From Salmonella enterica subsp. enterica serovar Choleraesuis (GTDB taxonomy: Bacteria > Pseudomonadota > Gammaproteobacteria > Enterobacterales > Enterobacteriaceae): a DNA stretch of 64,000 nt. Shown one piece after another: positions 8,950 to 18,665 of this stretch (the stretch's first letter is position 1; each line of letters begins with the position of its first letter). Location: assembly GCA_022846635.1 (NCBI GenBank), contig AP025685.1:1612001-1676000 (forward strand), read 5' to 3'. The notes beneath the pieces are model-generated. The model was not told where the DNA came from and made no database searches. It was given only the letters and a program-made list of their open reading frames with translations. Made by a program: the position numbers and the translations under genes.

Positions 8950-9019
8950 GAGCGCAACCAATACCGGAGCTACATACAGATATCTGCCTGCGGGATCATC
9001 TATTAATACCCGGCGAAAG
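8950..9019. repeat. Repeat module C4, right border of the array
   Basis: 70 bp ending AATACCCGGCGAAAG. The same ending, AATACCCGGCAAAA, stands at the left border of the array (6806-6840), so both edges of the array carry a module C tail. The unique sequence of the znuB 3' region starts directly after it. Confidence 0.7.
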
Positions 9020-9046
9020 ATCCCCACGCCCGGACAGCGCGGGGAT
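9020..9046 (-). terminator. Hairpin after znuB
   Basis: ATCCCC-A-CGC (9020-9029) pairs with GCG-C-GGGGAT (9037-9046), just past the znuB stop. On the minus strand it is followed only by a weak CTTTC, so termination strength is uncertain. Confidence 0.45.
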
Positions 9047-9055
9047 AAAGCGGAC

Positions 9056-9841
9056 TCAAACTATCGGCTTACGCAGCATACTCAAAATAAACAACGCAGC
9101 GGCAACCAGCACTACAGAAGGCCCCGCCGGCGTATCGTACCAGGCGGAGAAGGCGAGACCGCCGGTAACCGCCAGCATGCCAACGACAACCGCGATCCCT
9201 GCCATCTGCTCCGGTGTGCGGGAAAAACGGCGGGCGGTGGCTGCTGGGATGATAAGCAACGATGTAATAATCAGTGCGCCGACAAACTTCATCGCTACCC
9301 CGATGGTTAATGCCGTCACCAGCATAAGCAATAGCTTAACCCGCTGGATCTTCACACCGTCGACAAAAGCCAGATCGGCGCTGATGGTCATCGCCAACAG
9401 GCTGCGCCATTGCCAGCACAACAAAGCGACCACAACCACTACGCCAATGGCGATAGCTATCAGGTCTTCTGGAGACACGGCCAGCAGATCGCCAAACAGG
9501 TAAGCCATTAAGTCTACCCGCACGTTCGACATCAGACTTACGACCACCAGGCCTAGCGACAACGCGCTATGGGCCATAATCCCCAGCAACGTATCGACCG
9601 CTAACTGCGGGCGGCGTTCCAGCCAGACCAGGCCCAAAGCCAGTAACAGCGTAACGACGATAACTGCGTAAAAAGGTGAAACGTTAAATAGCAGGCCAAA
9701 TGCCACCCCAAGCAGCGAGGCATGGGCAAGGGTATCGCCAAAATAGGACATCCGCCGCCAGACCACGAAAGACCCCAGCGGGCCGGCGGCACAGGCCAGC
9801 ATCATCCCGGCCAGCCAGCCGGGAAGCAGTAATTCAATCAT
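9056..9841 (-). CDS. znuB: Zinc ABC transporter permease ZnuB
   Basis: 261 residues, equal to E. coli ZnuB. Very hydrophobic ABC-3 family permease with about seven or eight membrane segments; it forms the inner-membrane channel of the high-affinity zinc importer ZnuABC. The start M-I-E-L-L-L-P-G-W overlaps the znuC stop by four bases (ATGA, 9838-9841), so the two are translationally coupled. Its 3' end abuts the repeat array. Confidence 0.96.
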   Translation of the reverse strand: MIELLLPGWLAGMMLACAAGPLGSFVVWRRMSYFGDTLAHASLLGVAFGLLFNVSPFYAVIVVTLLLALGLVWLERRPQLAVDTLLGIMAHSALSLGLVVVSLMSNVRVDLMAYLFGDLLAVSPEDLIAIAIGVVVVVALLCWQWRSLLAMTISADLAFVDGVKIQRVKLLLMLVTALTIGVAMKFVGALIITSLLIIPAATARRFSRTPEQMAGIAVVVGMLAVTGGLAFSAWYDTPAGPSVVLVAAALFILSMLRKPIV

Positions 9842-10602
9842 AATTGTCCCTTATCCGAACGCAGGTCTATACGCCCGCTAAATGCCTGATGACGGGCATG
9901 ATGCCCATGATGATGGCGATAAAAACCTATCTGCTCAGCGCCCAGTGGGCCAAACATAGAGATAAATTCGGGATGAGAAGAGACAATCTCGGGCGTGCCG
10001 GAACAGCAGATATGGTGGTTCAGGCATAGCACTTCGTCGGTTTTAGCCATGACCAGGTGCAGGTCGTGTGAAACCATGAGCACGCCGCAATTAAGCTCAT
10101 TGCGCAACTGGTTTATCAGGTCGTACAGCGCCATCTGGCCATTTACATCCACTCCCTGAGTGGGTTCATCCAGCACCAGTAATTGCGGGCGATTAAGCAA
10201 AGCGCGAGCGAGTAATACGCGCTGCATCTCGCCGCCGGAAAGCTTCTGTAAAGGGGCATCGATTAAATGACCTGCATGTACCCGCGCCAGGGCCGGAGCT
10301 ACCTCTGCACGTTTTACGCCAGGTCTCATTCGCATAAAGTGGCTGACAGGCAGCGGCAGCGTACTGTCGAGCTGGAGTTTTTGCGGTACATACCCAATGC
10401 GCAAATTTTTCTCTCGCTTGATAGTTCCGCTGCTGGGTGCTACCAGCCCCAGGACTACCCGAACCAGGGTCGATTTCCCGGCACCATTTGGCCCGAGCAA
10501 AGTCAGAATTCTTCCTGCATGAAGGGAGAGCGAAATCTCCGACAGCACGCGGCGTTGGCCGAAAGCGACGGCCACATTTTCCAGAGTTACCAGTGAGGAC
10601 AT
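9838..10602 (-). CDS. znuC: Zinc ABC transporter ATP-binding protein ZnuC
   Basis: 254 residues (E. coli 251). ATPase subunit of the zinc importer. Walker [13 protein letters not shown] signature L-S-G-G-E-M-Q-R, Walker [11 protein letters not shown] and the switch histidine in M-V-S-H-D-L-H are present. The C-terminus is rich in histidine ([11 protein letters not shown]), as in the family, where it may sense zinc. Transcribed divergently from znuA across a Zur site. Confidence 0.97.
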   Translation of the reverse strand: MSSLVTLENVAVAFGQRRVLSEISLSLHAGRILTLLGPNGAGKSTLVRVVLGLVAPSSGTIKREKNLRIGYVPQKLQLDSTLPLPVSHFMRMRPGVKRAEVAPALARVHAGHLIDAPLQKLSGGEMQRVLLARALLNRPQLLVLDEPTQGVDVNGQMALYDLINQLRNELNCGVLMVSHDLHLVMAKTDEVLCLNHHICCSGTPEIVSSHPEFISMFGPLGAEQIGFYRHHHGHHARHQAFSGRIDLRSDKGQL

Positions 10603-10627
10603 GTCATTTAAGGATTGCGGAAGTTGT

Positions 10628-10650
10628 TAAATGTTATAATATCACATTCC
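10628..10650. promoter_or_regulatory. Zur operator between znuCB and znuA
   Basis: AAATGTTATAATATCACATT (10629-10648) fits the enterobacterial Zur consensus GAAATGTTATAwTATAACATTTC with about two or three mismatches, and sits in the middle of the 87-base gap between the divergent znuC and znuA starts. The central TATAAT can double as a -10 element, so Zn-Zur binding would block both promoters. Confidence 0.85.
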
Positions 10651-10689
10651 TCAGTGAGACAACCATCACCAATCAGGAATTGACGTATT

Positions 10690-11634
10690 ATGTTACATTT
10701 AAAGACGTTTCTTTGCGCTATGTGCGCAACGGCACTGTGGGGCGGTGTAATGGCTCCGGCACAGTCAGCCGTTGTAACCTCCATAAAACCCTTGGGGTTT
10801 ATCGCTTCAGCTATCGCCGATGGGGTCACTTCCACTGAGGTTTTACTGCCAGATGGTGCCTCAGAGCATGATTATGCACTACGTCCGTCAGATGTAAAAC
10901 GCTTACAAAGCGCGGACTTAGTTGTATGGGTCGGACCTGAGATGGAAGCCTTCATGACGAAATCAGTTGCCCAACTTCCGGCGCAAAAATCCATGGCGCT
11001 TTCAGAACTGCCTGATGTGAAACCGCTGTTATTAAAAGGCGATGATGATGAGCACCATGATCACGGTCACGAAAACGATGGCGCGGCAAACCGTGACGCC
11101 GATCACCATCATGGGCAGTACAACCTTCACATCTGGTTATCCCCAGAGATAGCGCGGCTTTCAGCGGTTGCAATACATCAAAAATTAGTGGAAGTTATGC
11201 CGCAAAGTCGAACCAAATTAGACGCCAACCTGAAGCGTTTTGAGGCACAATTAGCCGCGACCGATAAACAGGTTGGTAACGAGCTGGCACCGCTCAAGGG
11301 AAAAGGGTATTTCGTATTTCATGACGCCTATGGCTACTACGAAAAACATTACGGACTTACCCCGCTTGGCCACTTTACCGTCAACCCCGAAATACAGCCT
11401 GGTGCGCAGCGTTTACATGAAATAAGAACAGAGCTGGTTGAGCAAAAAGCGACTTGCGTTTTTGCTGAGCCACAATTCAGGCCAGCGGTTATCGCGGCGG
11501 TGGCCCGAGGAACATCAGTGCGCTCCGGCACTCTGGATCCCCTCGGTATCGACGTGAAGCTCGGGAAAGACAGCTACATGCAGTTTATCACCGGGATGGC
11601 AAACCAATATTCAAGCTGCCTGAAGGGAGAATAA
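10690..11634 (+). CDS. znuA: Zinc ABC transporter substrate-binding protein ZnuA
   Basis: 314 residues. Periplasmic zinc-binding lipocalin-like cluster A-I protein. A Sec signal peptide (M-L-H-L-K-T-F-L-C through A-Q-S-A) is cut before V-V-T-S-I-K-P. The His/Asp-rich loop is visible around residues 118-140 ([11 protein letters not shown] and D-H-H-H-G), as are the three zinc-ligand histidines (A-S-E-H-D-Y, N-L-H-I-W, F-H-D-A-Y-G-Y). Start ATG at 10690; divergent from znuCB and under the same Zur site. mepM follows after 15 bases. Confidence 0.96.
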   Translation: MLHLKTFLCAMCATALWGGVMAPAQSAVVTSIKPLGFIASAIADGVTSTEVLLPDGASEHDYALRPSDVKRLQSADLVVWVGPEMEAFMTKSVAQLPAQKSMALSELPDVKPLLLKGDDDEHHDHGHENDGAANRDADHHHGQYNLHIWLSPEIARLSAVAIHQKLVEVMPQSRTKLDANLKRFEAQLAATDKQVGNELAPLKGKGYFVFHDAYGYYEKHYGLTPLGHFTVNPEIQPGAQRLHEIRTELVEQKATCVFAEPQFRPAVIAAVARGTSVRSGTLDPLGIDVKLGKDSYMQFITGMANQYSSCLKGE

Positions 11635-11649
11635 CGAGGAACCGATTAC

Positions 11650-12975
11650 GTGCAACAGATAGCCCGTTCTGTCGCCCTGGCATTTAACAACTTACCGCGG
11701 CCCCATCGAGTGATGTTGGGGTCGCTCACCGTTCTCACCCTCGCGGTTTCGGTCTGGCGTCCCTATATCTACCATCCGGACGCTGCGCCTATCGTCAGAA
11801 CTATTCAGCTTGAACGCAACGAGATTCGCTCTCTGCTGCCGGAGGCCAGTGAGCCTATCGATCAGTCAGGCGCAGACGATCTCGACGATGCGCCGCCGCA
11901 GGATGAACTGGACGATAAGACTTCTGGTGAGGCTGGAGTTCATGAGTATGTTGTTTCTACCGGCGATACCTTAAGCAGCATTCTGAATCAGTATGGTATC
12001 GACATGAGCGATATCAGCCAGCTGGCGAATGTAGATAAAGACCTGCGTGGCATGAAAATTGGCCAACAGCTCTCCTGGACGCTGACCGCCGATGGTGATT
12101 TACAGCGTCTCACCTGGGAGATGTCGCGCCGCGAAACCCGCACCTACGATCGCGTGGGTAATGGTTTCAAAATGACGAAAGAAACCCAACAAGGCGACTG
12201 GACTAACAGCGTACTCAGTGGGCGCGTTAACGGCAGCTTTGTGGATAGCGCGCGGGCGGCAGGGCTGACCAGCACCGAAGTTAACGCTGTTATCAAATCG
12301 CTGCAATGGCAGATGGACTTCCGTAAGCTGCGCAAAGGCGATCAGTTCTCAGTGCTGATGTCTCGTGAAATGCTTGATGGTAAGCGTGAGCAGAGCGAGC
12401 TGGTTGGGGTGCGTTTACGTACCGGCGGTAAAGATTATTACGCTATCCGTGCCGAAGACGGTAAGTTCTATGACCGCAGCGGTTCCGGCCTGGCGAAAGG
12501 GTTCCTGCGTTTCCCGACCAACCGCCAGTTCCGCGTGTCGTCTAACTTCAATCCGCGTCGCGTTAACCCGGTTACCGGGCGCGTTGCGCCGCACCGCGGC
12601 GTTGATTTCGCGGTGCCTCAGGGTACTCCGGTGCTTTCAGTTGGTGATGGTGAAGTGGTTACCGCCAAGCGCAGCGGCGCTGCGGGGTACTATGTGGCGG
12701 TACGTCACGGTCGTACATACACCACGCGCTACATGCACTTAAAACGTATTCTGGTTAAGCCGGGTCAGAAAGTTAAGCGTGGTGAGCGTATCGCGCTTTC
12801 CGGAAATACCGGGCGTTCTACCGGTCCGCATCTGCACTATGAAGTATGGATTAACCAGCAGGCGGTTAACCCACTGACGGCTAAACTGCCGCGCACCGAA
12901 GGCCTGAGTGGCTCGGATCGCAGCGATTATCTGGCCCAGGTAAAACAGGTAGTACCTCAGTTAACCTTTAACTGA
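11650..12975 (+). CDS. mepM: Murein DD-endopeptidase MepM
   Basis: 441 residues (E. coli 440). Hydrolyses D-Ala-mDAP crosslinks so that peptidoglycan can expand. N-terminal membrane anchor (about residues 20-38), LysM domain (about 96-142, V-S-T-G-D-T-L-S-S-I-L), OapA-like region and a C-terminal M23 peptidase with zinc ligands in H-R-G-V-D-F and H-L-H-Y-E. Starts with GTG at 11650 after AACGAGGAAC; the N-terminus M-Q-Q-I-A-R-S-V-A-L-A-F agrees with E. coli. It lies 15 bases after znuA and is probably partly co-transcribed with it. Confidence 0.96.
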   Translation: MQQIARSVALAFNNLPRPHRVMLGSLTVLTLAVSVWRPYIYHPDAAPIVRTIQLERNEIRSLLPEASEPIDQSGADDLDDAPPQDELDDKTSGEAGVHEYVVSTGDTLSSILNQYGIDMSDISQLANVDKDLRGMKIGQQLSWTLTADGDLQRLTWEMSRRETRTYDRVGNGFKMTKETQQGDWTNSVLSGRVNGSFVDSARAAGLTSTEVNAVIKSLQWQMDFRKLRKGDQFSVLMSREMLDGKREQSELVGVRLRTGGKDYYAIRAEDGKFYDRSGSGLAKGFLRFPTNRQFRVSSNFNPRRVNPVTGRVAPHRGVDFAVPQGTPVLSVGDGEVVTAKRSGAAGYYVAVRHGRTYTTRYMHLKRILVKPGQKVKRGERIALSGNTGRSTGPHLHYEVWINQQAVNPLTAKLPRTEGLSGSDRSDYLAQVKQVVPQLTFN

Positions 12976-12993
12976 TTACCGGGCTAATCTAAG

Positions 12994-13020
12994 GCCGGCG
13001 CTTATCGCGCCGGCTTTTTA
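12994..13020 (+). terminator. Terminator after mepM
   Basis: GCCGGCGC (12994-13001) and GCGCCGGC (13007-13014) form a perfect 8-bp stem followed by five Ts. Confidence 0.9.
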
Positions 13021-13093
13021 TTTTGTGCATGAATCTTTACACCGCTAGAATAGCTTCAAACAGCGTTTTATATATCAGGGCCTGATCCCGAGA

Positions 13094-14074
13094 ATGAGCA
13101 TGGAAACAGAGAAAAAATCCGCGGTAGAGTTTATCCCGAAATTTAAATCTTCCTTTTTAAAGCCCAAATATTGGGGCACCTGGCTGGGACTTATTTCGTT
13201 TGCTTCTGTGGCTATGCTGCCACCTGCGGTACGCGATCCAATCCTTGGTTCGCTCGGCCGTCTGGCGGGGAAATTTGCCAAGACCGCCCGCCGACGGGCG
13301 CGTATTAACCTGGAATATTGCTTCCCTGAATGGACCGATGAACATCGCCAGCAGGTGCTGGACCAGATGTACACCACCGCGCCGCAGTCGATGGCGCTGA
13401 TGGCTGAGCTGGTGTTACGTTCCCCAGAGCGGGTATTGAAGCGCGTGACCTGGCACAATAAGGAAATTATCGACCAGATGAAGGCGGACAACGAGCGCGT
13501 TATCTTCCTGGTGCCCCACGGCTGGGCGGTAGACGTGCCGGCGATGCTGATGGCGGCCAGCGGCCAGAAAATGGCGGCGATGTTCCATAATCAGGACAAT
13601 GAAGTATTCGACTATGTATGGAACCTGGCCCGTCGCCACTTTGGCGGACGGATGCATGCCCGTGATGACGGCATTAAACCATTTATCAGTTCGGTGCGTC
13701 AGGGTTATTGGGGCTACACGCTGCCGGACCAGGACCACGGTGCAGAACACAGTGAGTTTGTTGATTTCTTTGCCACCTATAAAGCGACTCTGCCTGCAAT
13801 CGGGCGCCTGATGAAGCTGTGCCGGGCGCGCGTTGTGCCGCTGTTTCCGGTTTATAACGGTAAGACTCATCGTCTGGATATCTATATCCATCCGCCAATG
13901 GATGACCTGCGTGAGGCCGATGATAAAACCATCGCTCGTCGCATGAATGAAGAGGTTGAGCTGTTTGTCACGCCGCATCCGGAGCAATACACCTGGATTC
14001 TTAAGCTGCTCAAAACCCGTCGTTATGGGGATATTAAGCCTTACAAACCGCATGAGCGGTTTGGTATCGACTAA
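13094..14074 (+). CDS. lpxM: Lipid A myristoyltransferase LpxM
   Basis: 326 residues (E. coli 323). Inner-membrane acyltransferase that adds the last (secondary) acyl chain to Kdo2-lipid A. The H-x4-D catalytic motif is V-P-H-G-W-A-V-D; a single N-terminal hydrophobic segment (about 28-46) anchors it. ATG at 13094 or 13100 are both possible; the second gives M-E-T-E-K-K, closer to the E. coli start M-E-T-K-K, and neither has a strong RBS. Convergent with pykA; a shared hairpin terminator follows. Confidence 0.95.
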   Translation: MSMETEKKSAVEFIPKFKSSFLKPKYWGTWLGLISFASVAMLPPAVRDPILGSLGRLAGKFAKTARRRARINLEYCFPEWTDEHRQQVLDQMYTTAPQSMALMAELVLRSPERVLKRVTWHNKEIIDQMKADNERVIFLVPHGWAVDVPAMLMAASGQKMAAMFHNQDNEVFDYVWNLARRHFGGRMHARDDGIKPFISSVRQGYWGYTLPDQDHGAEHSEFVDFFATYKATLPAIGRLMKLCRARVVPLFPVYNGKTHRLDIYIHPPMDDLREADDKTIARRMNEEVELFVTPHPEQYTWILKLLKTRRYGDIKPYKPHERFGID

Positions 14075-14109
14075 CACTTGCTATAAGTGATCTCAGTTTT
14101 TGCCGCATA

Positions 14110-14138
14110 AAAAGCCCGCATCAGATGCGGGCTTTTCG
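14110..14138. terminator. Bidirectional terminator between lpxM and pykA
   Basis: AAAAGCCCGCAT (14110-14121) pairs with ATGCGGGCTTTT (14125-14136); A- and T-runs on both sides make it usable from either strand. Confidence 0.85.
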
Positions 14139-14199
14139 TTTTACCAGCCGGATAATCGAGCCATGATGCAATGTGCAAAGCGGCCCGGCGATAGCGAAA

Positions 14200-15642
14200 T
14201 TACTCTACGGTCATGGTGCGCACGGTATTGGTGCTGCCTACGGTACCCATGGCGTCGCCCTGAGTCACGATAACCAGGTCACCTGACAGCAGGTAGCCTT
14301 TATCGCGCAGCAGATTAACTGCGGCGGTGGCAGCAACTACCCCATCGGTCTGTGGGTCGAAGAATACCGGAGTAACGCCGCGATACAGCGCCGTCAGGTT
14401 CAGCGTGCGCTCGTGGCGGGACAGAGAGAAGATAGGCAGGCCGGAGCTGATACGTGAGGTCATCAGCGCGGTACGGCCGGACTCTGTCAGAGAAATAATC
14501 GCCGTGACGCCCTTGGTATGGTTAGCCGCATACATAGCGGACATCGCGATGGCTTCTTCTACGTTGTCGAATTCAACGTCCAGGCGGTGTTTTGAAACGT
14601 TGATGCTTGGGATCTTCTCAGCACCCAGGCATACCCGTGCCATAGCGGCTACGGTTTCCGCCGGATACTGACCAGCGGCAGTTTCTGCCGACAACATAAC
14701 GGCATCAGTACCATCCAGCACGGCGTTTGCCACGTCCATAACTTCGGCACGGGTCGGCATTGGGTTGGTAATCATGGATTCCATCATCTGGGTGGCGGTA
14801 ATTACCGCGCGGTTTAGACGACGGGCACGACGAATTAGGGCTTTCTGAATACCCACCAGTTCCGGATCGCCAATCTCTACACCGAGGTCGCCACGCGCGA
14901 CCATCACCACGTCGGAAGCGAGGATAATGTCATCCATTGCTTCTTCGCTGCATACCGCTTCGGCACGTTCAACTTTGGCGACGATTTTTGCATCGCATCC
15001 GGCTTCACGAGCCAGGCGGCGTGCGTAATGCAGGTCTTCGCCGCAGCGCGGGAAGGACACTGCAAGGTAATCCACGCCAATCAGCGCAGCGGTGACGATA
15101 TCGGCTTTATCTTTATCGGTCAGCGCTTCAGCGGACAGGCCACCGCCCAGTTTATTAATCCCTTTATTGTTTGACAGCGGGCCGCCAACGGTCACTTCGG
15201 TGAATACCTTCATGCCCTGAACCTCCAGTACCTTCAACTGCACACGGCCGTCGTCCAGCAGCAGGATATCGCCTGGCACTACGTCAGCAGGCAAGCCTTT
15301 ATAGTCGATACCGACGGCATCTTTATCGCCTTCGCCGCGACCGAGGTTCGCGTCGAGCAGGAATTTATCGCCAACACTTAGGAATACTTTGCCTTCTTTA
15401 AAGGTGGAGACGCGGATTTTCGGCCCCTGAAGATCGCCCAGAATTGCCACGTGGCGGCCCAGACGGGCGGCGATTTCGCGCACTTTATCGGCGCGTAGTT
15501 TGTGGTCTTCTGCCGTTCCGTGAGAAAAGTTCATACGAACCACGTTGGCTCCGGCGGCGATCACTTTTTCCAGATTATTATCGCGGTCGGTTGCCGGCCC
15601 AAGGGTGGTGACGATCTTAGTTCTGCGTAGCCGTCTGGTCAT
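14200..15642 (-). CDS. pykA: Pyruvate kinase II
   Basis: 480 residues, the AMP-activated isozyme of E. coli type. It makes pyruvate and ATP from phosphoenolpyruvate. The substrate and metal sites are seen in [27 protein letters not shown] and the signature [12 protein letters not shown]. The start [13 protein letters not shown] was chosen by homology; the in-frame ATG four codons upstream (15654) has no family support. Same strand as hexR, which lies 95 bases upstream. Confidence 0.97.
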   Translation of the reverse strand: MTRRLRRTKIVTTLGPATDRDNNLEKVIAAGANVVRMNFSHGTAEDHKLRADKVREIAARLGRHVAILGDLQGPKIRVSTFKEGKVFLSVGDKFLLDANLGRGEGDKDAVGIDYKGLPADVVPGDILLLDDGRVQLKVLEVQGMKVFTEVTVGGPLSNNKGINKLGGGLSAEALTDKDKADIVTAALIGVDYLAVSFPRCGEDLHYARRLAREAGCDAKIVAKVERAEAVCSEEAMDDIILASDVVMVARGDLGVEIGDPELVGIQKALIRRARRLNRAVITATQMMESMITNPMPTRAEVMDVANAVLDGTDAVMLSAETAAGQYPAETVAAMARVCLGAEKIPSINVSKHRLDVEFDNVEEAIAMSAMYAANHTKGVTAIISLTESGRTALMTSRISSGLPIFSLSRHERTLNLTALYRGVTPVFFDPQTDGVVAATAAVNLLRDKGYLLSGDLVIVTQGDAMGTVGSTNTVRTMTVE

Positions 15643-15737
15643 GTCATTCTCCATTGATAAAACTTGTGGTGTTGCGTGAACATAAAAAGGCTAACCGGGC
15701 ACTGCGGGGTGCAGCGGGGGCCAGCCGAAGAAACTCA

Positions 15738-16607
15738 TCAATATCCGGAGCCTTCGGAGTGCTCGCTTTTGTCGTAGCGCGAATCGCGCAGGGCGTCTTT
15801 TACCCGCCTGAGGTTATCGCGGAATTTCTCACCGCGCCGTAGGGTGAATCCGGTAGCCAGCACATCGATGACAGTAAGCTGTGCCAGCCGCGACACCATT
15901 GGCATATATAAGTCGGTGTCCTCAGGAACATCTACCAACAGTGCCAGCGAAGCTTTCTCTGCCAGGGGGCTATTGTGGGTAGTAATGGCAATTACCATTG
16001 CGTCATTGTCGCGTGCCATCTGAGCGAGTTCAACCAATTGTCGGGTCCGCCCGGTGTGGGAGATAAGAACCACAACATCATCATGGTTGCTATTCATACA
16101 GCTCATACGTTGCACGATAACATCATCAGAGTAGATAACCGGCACGTTAAAGCGAAAAAACTTATTCATGGCGTCATGAGCCACGGCTGCGGATGCGCCG
16201 AGACCAAAGAAAGAGATCTTTTTCGCCTGAGTCAGTAAATCCACGGCCCGATTCACTGCCTGGCGGTCAAGGTTGCGCTGAACGCTACCAAGCCCGGCCA
16301 GCGCGGTTTCGAATATTTTACTGGTATAGGTTTCTACGCCATCGTGTTGCTCGATATTACGGCTAACATACGGCGTACCGCTTACGATGCTTTGAGCGAG
16401 TTGCAGTTTAAAATCGGGGAAACCGCGGGTTCCCATATGGCGGCAGAAACGGTTTACGGTAGGTTCACTGACGCCTGCAAGGGTGGCCAGCGCGGCAATA
16501 CTTGAATGGATGGCGTGCTGCGGGGCCGCCATGATCGTTTCGGCGACTTTGCGTTCAGACTTGCTCAATTGTTCAAGCTGTGAGCGAATTTTTTCCAGCA
16601 TATTCAT
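15738..16607 (-). CDS. hexR: HexR, RpiR-family regulator of central carbon metabolism
   Basis: 289 residues, the same as E. coli HexR. N-terminal RpiR-type helix-turn-helix (L-A-G-V-S-E-P-T-V-N-R-F-C-R, about 37-57) and C-terminal SIS sugar-phosphate domain (I-S-F-F-G-L-G-A-S-A-A-V-A, about 130-270) that senses KDPG in the family. Start M-N-M-L-E-K-I at 16607 by homology. It is transcribed divergently from zwf, and a HexR-like palindrome lies just before zwf, consistent with HexR repressing zwf. Confidence 0.95.
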   Translation of the reverse strand: MNMLEKIRSQLEQLSKSERKVAETIMAAPQHAIHSSIAALATLAGVSEPTVNRFCRHMGTRGFPDFKLQLAQSIVSGTPYVSRNIEQHDGVETYTSKIFETALAGLGSVQRNLDRQAVNRAVDLLTQAKKISFFGLGASAAVAHDAMNKFFRFNVPVIYSDDVIVQRMSCMNSNHDDVVVLISHTGRTRQLVELAQMARDNDAMVIAITTHNSPLAEKASLALLVDVPEDTDLYMPMVSRLAQLTVIDVLATGFTLRRGEKFRDNLRRVKDALRDSRYDKSEHSEGSGY

Positions 16608-16952
16608 GATGACGGGCAACTCACTATTTGTTGCGATTTCTTAAAACAGAAGGAATCGCGATTAGGCGCTGTCCAGAATATACTCTTGTGATACGACCAA
16701 TGGGCGTAAGAAGTTGTTGTTTTTTTTCATAGCTTGATCAAAGTCGGGTTTTAACCGTAGGTAACGGGCTATGGCACGGTGCACGGTTCCGGCCTATAAG
16801 ATGCCCGGTTTTTCGCCCTGAGTGCGGAGAGTGAAATAACATGGCACGGCTGGCAATTTCGTTACGTGACTAAAACAAGTACATTGGGCTGTAAGAATAT
16901 TACGATCATGACTGGTCATGTTGTGCCGGTCGGACGAAACGAGGAGATAAAC
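16608..16952. other. hexR/zwf divergent intergenic region
   Basis: 345 bases without a gene. It holds the HexR-like site (see separate entry) and two GCAC-containing stretches (around 16772 and 16842) that loosely resemble Mar/Sox/Rob boxes expected upstream of zwf; these are too weak to assign. I see no convincing small ORF. Confidence 0.5.
16890..16904. promoter_or_regulatory. HexR operator upstream of zwf
   Basis: TGTAAGAATATTACG is an imperfect palindrome with about 13 of 15 matches to the HexR consensus TGTARTwwwAYTACA, placed 48 bases before the zwf start. Confidence 0.65.
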
Positions 16953-18428
16953 ATGGCGGTTAATCAAATGCCTCAGGCCTGTGACCTGGTAATTTTCGGG
17001 GCTAAAGGTGACCTGGCGCGTCGTAAGCTGTTGCCATCTTTGTATCAGTTGGAAAAAGCGGGCCAGATCAATCCTGAGACCCGTATTATCGGCGTTGGTC
17101 GTGCGGACTGGGATAAGGCGGAGTACACCAAAGTTATCCGCGAAGCGCTCGAAACCTTTATGAAGGAGAAGATTGACGAAACGCTGTGGGAAAAACTAAG
17201 CGCTCGCCTCGACTTCTGCAACCTGGATGTCAATGATGTGAAGGGTTTTACCCGCCTGGGTAAGATGCTCGATCAGAAAAATCGCGTCACCATTAACTAC
17301 TTCGCGATGCCGCCGGGCACCTTTGGCGCTATCTGCAAAGGTCTGGGCGCGGCAAAACTGAATGCTCAGCCGGCTCGCGTTGTGATGGAAAAACCGCTAG
17401 GACGTTCTCTTGAAACCTCACGTGAAATTAACGACCAGGTTGGCGAGTTCTTTAATGAAGACCAGGTTTATCGCATCGACCACTATTTAGGGAAAGAGAC
17501 CGTACTGAACCTTCTGGCGCTGCGCTTTGCCAACTCTCTGTTTGTGAACAACTGGGATAAGCGCACTATCGACCACGTTGAAATCACCGTGGCGGAAGAG
17601 GTGGGGATCGAAGGCCGCTGGGGTTACTTCGACCAGGCCGGGCAGATGCGCGACATGGTGCAGAACCACCTGCTGCAAATTCTGTGCATGATTGCCATGT
17701 CACCTCCGGCAGATTTGACGGCTGACCATATTCGCGACGAAAAAGTGAAGGTACTTAAGTCCCTGCGCCGTATTGACCGTTCAAATGTGCGTGAAAAAAC
17801 TGTGCGTGGGCAGTACACCGCAGGTTTCGTCCAGGGCACCAAAGTACCGGGCTATCTGGAAGAAGAGGGCGCGAACAAAGGAAGCTGCACCGAAACTTTC
17901 GTTTCTATCCGCGTTGATATCGACAACTGGCGCTGGGCTGGCGTTCCATTCTACCTGCGTACCGGTAAACGCCTGCCAAGTAAATGTTCCGAAGTGGTGG
18001 TGTATTTTAAAAACCCGGCCCTGAATCTGTTTAAAGATTCGTGGCAGGAGCTACCGCAGAACAAGCTGACCATTCGTCTGCAGCCAGATGAAGGGGTGGA
18101 TATCCAGATCCTGAACAAAGTTCCGGGCCTTGAGCATAAACACAACCTGCAAACCACTAAACTGGATCTGAGCTATTCCGAAACCTTCAATCAGACTCAT
18201 CTGGCGGATGCCTATGAGCGACTGCTGCTGGAAACTATGCGCGGCATTCAGGCTCTGTTTGTGCGTCGTGATGAAGTTGAAGAAGCGTGGAAATGGGTAG
18301 ATGGCATTACTCAGGCGTGGGAAGCAGATAATGACGCACCAAAACCTTATCAGGCAGGAACATGGGGGCCGGTGGCTTCCGTTGCTATGATTACCCGTGA
18401 CGGGCGCTCCTGGAACGAGTTTGAGTAG
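16953..18428 (+). CDS. zwf: Glucose-6-phosphate 1-dehydrogenase
   Basis: 491 residues, the E. coli length. First enzyme of the oxidative pentose phosphate pathway and entry to the Entner-Doudoroff route: glucose-6-phosphate plus NADP+ to 6-phosphogluconolactone. The dinucleotide motif [11 protein letters not shown] near the N-terminus and the active-site signature R-I-D-H-Y-L-G-K-E are intact. The start M-A-V-N-Q at 16953 follows GAGGAGATAAAC; an in-frame ATG at 16866 would add 29 non-conserved residues and cover the HexR site. Confidence 0.98.
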   Translation: MAVNQMPQACDLVIFGAKGDLARRKLLPSLYQLEKAGQINPETRIIGVGRADWDKAEYTKVIREALETFMKEKIDETLWEKLSARLDFCNLDVNDVKGFTRLGKMLDQKNRVTINYFAMPPGTFGAICKGLGAAKLNAQPARVVMEKPLGRSLETSREINDQVGEFFNEDQVYRIDHYLGKETVLNLLALRFANSLFVNNWDKRTIDHVEITVAEEVGIEGRWGYFDQAGQMRDMVQNHLLQILCMIAMSPPADLTADHIRDEKVKVLKSLRRIDRSNVREKTVRGQYTAGFVQGTKVPGYLEEEGANKGSCTETFVSIRVDIDNWRWAGVPFYLRTGKRLPSKCSEVVVYFKNPALNLFKDSWQELPQNKLTIRLQPDEGVDIQILNKVPGLEHKHNLQTTKLDLSYSETFNQTHLADAYERLLLETMRGIQALFVRRDEVEEAWKWVDGITQAWEADNDAPKPYQAGTWGPVASVAMITRDGRSWNEFE

Positions 18429-18440
18429 ATCTTAGCCGTC

Positions 18441-18471
18441 ATGTGACCGGTGTCTATTTTACCGGTAACAT
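18441..18471. promoter_or_regulatory. GntR-like operator pair upstream of edd
   Basis: ATTTTACCGGTAACAT (18456-18471) matches the GntR (gluconate repressor) palindrome ATGTTACCGGTAACAT with one mismatch. A degenerate second copy, ATGTGACCGGTGTC, lies immediately before it (18441-18454). Both are upstream of the zwf terminator and about 200 bases before edd. GntR control of edd-eda is known in E. coli; assignment here is by sequence match. Confidence 0.6.
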
Positions 18472-18506
18472 GATCTGGCTCAGTAGTGGTAAAATTTTTT
18501 TAATTT

Positions 18507-18543
18507 AAAAGCCCCGGCTGGATGTACCAGCGGGGCTTTTTTA
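18507..18543 (+). terminator. Terminator after zwf
   Basis: AAAAGCCCCGGCTGG (18507-18521) pairs with CCAGCGGGGCTTTT (18527-18540) apart from one bulged base, followed by Ts. It lies between the GntR-like sites and edd. Confidence 0.85.
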
Positions 18544-18665
18544 ATTACACTAGCTGTAACGTTTTAGCTCCTGGAGCGCGGCAATCCAAGGTTAGTCGAA
18601 AAAAATCGCTATCCAAAGGCTATGCCGGCCAACTGCCGATGGCAGACCTGAGATGAGGATATTGT

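Larger units (their letters stand above)
6806..9019. repeat. Modular non-coding repeat array between ruvB and znuB
   Basis: About 2.2 kb with no convincing protein gene, filling the gap between the convergent ruvB and znuB. It is built from three modules: A (about 405 bp, three full copies and one 5' fragment), B (about 110-130 bp, three copies) and C (about 70 bp, three full and one truncated copy plus remnants). Order: C remnant, A0 fragment, C remnant, A1-B1-C1, A2-C2, A3, unique spacer, B2-C3, B3-C4. Module C always ends just before the TTCCGTTCAC that opens the next A, so the parent unit appears to be A-B-C repeated head to tail with later module losses. All modules are rich in inverted repeats. 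I do not recognise the family: the sequence does not match my memory of ERIC, REP/BIME or RSA consensus. Confidence 0.85.

Noticed and set aside
6806..9019. CRISPR array
   Set aside because: The repeats are hundreds of bases long, of unequal spacing and order, without short uniform repeats and unique spacers; no cas genes nearby.
6806..9019. ERIC or REP/BIME elements
   Set aside because: Module length and sequence do not fit the 127-bp ERIC or the roughly 35-bp REP consensus as I know them.
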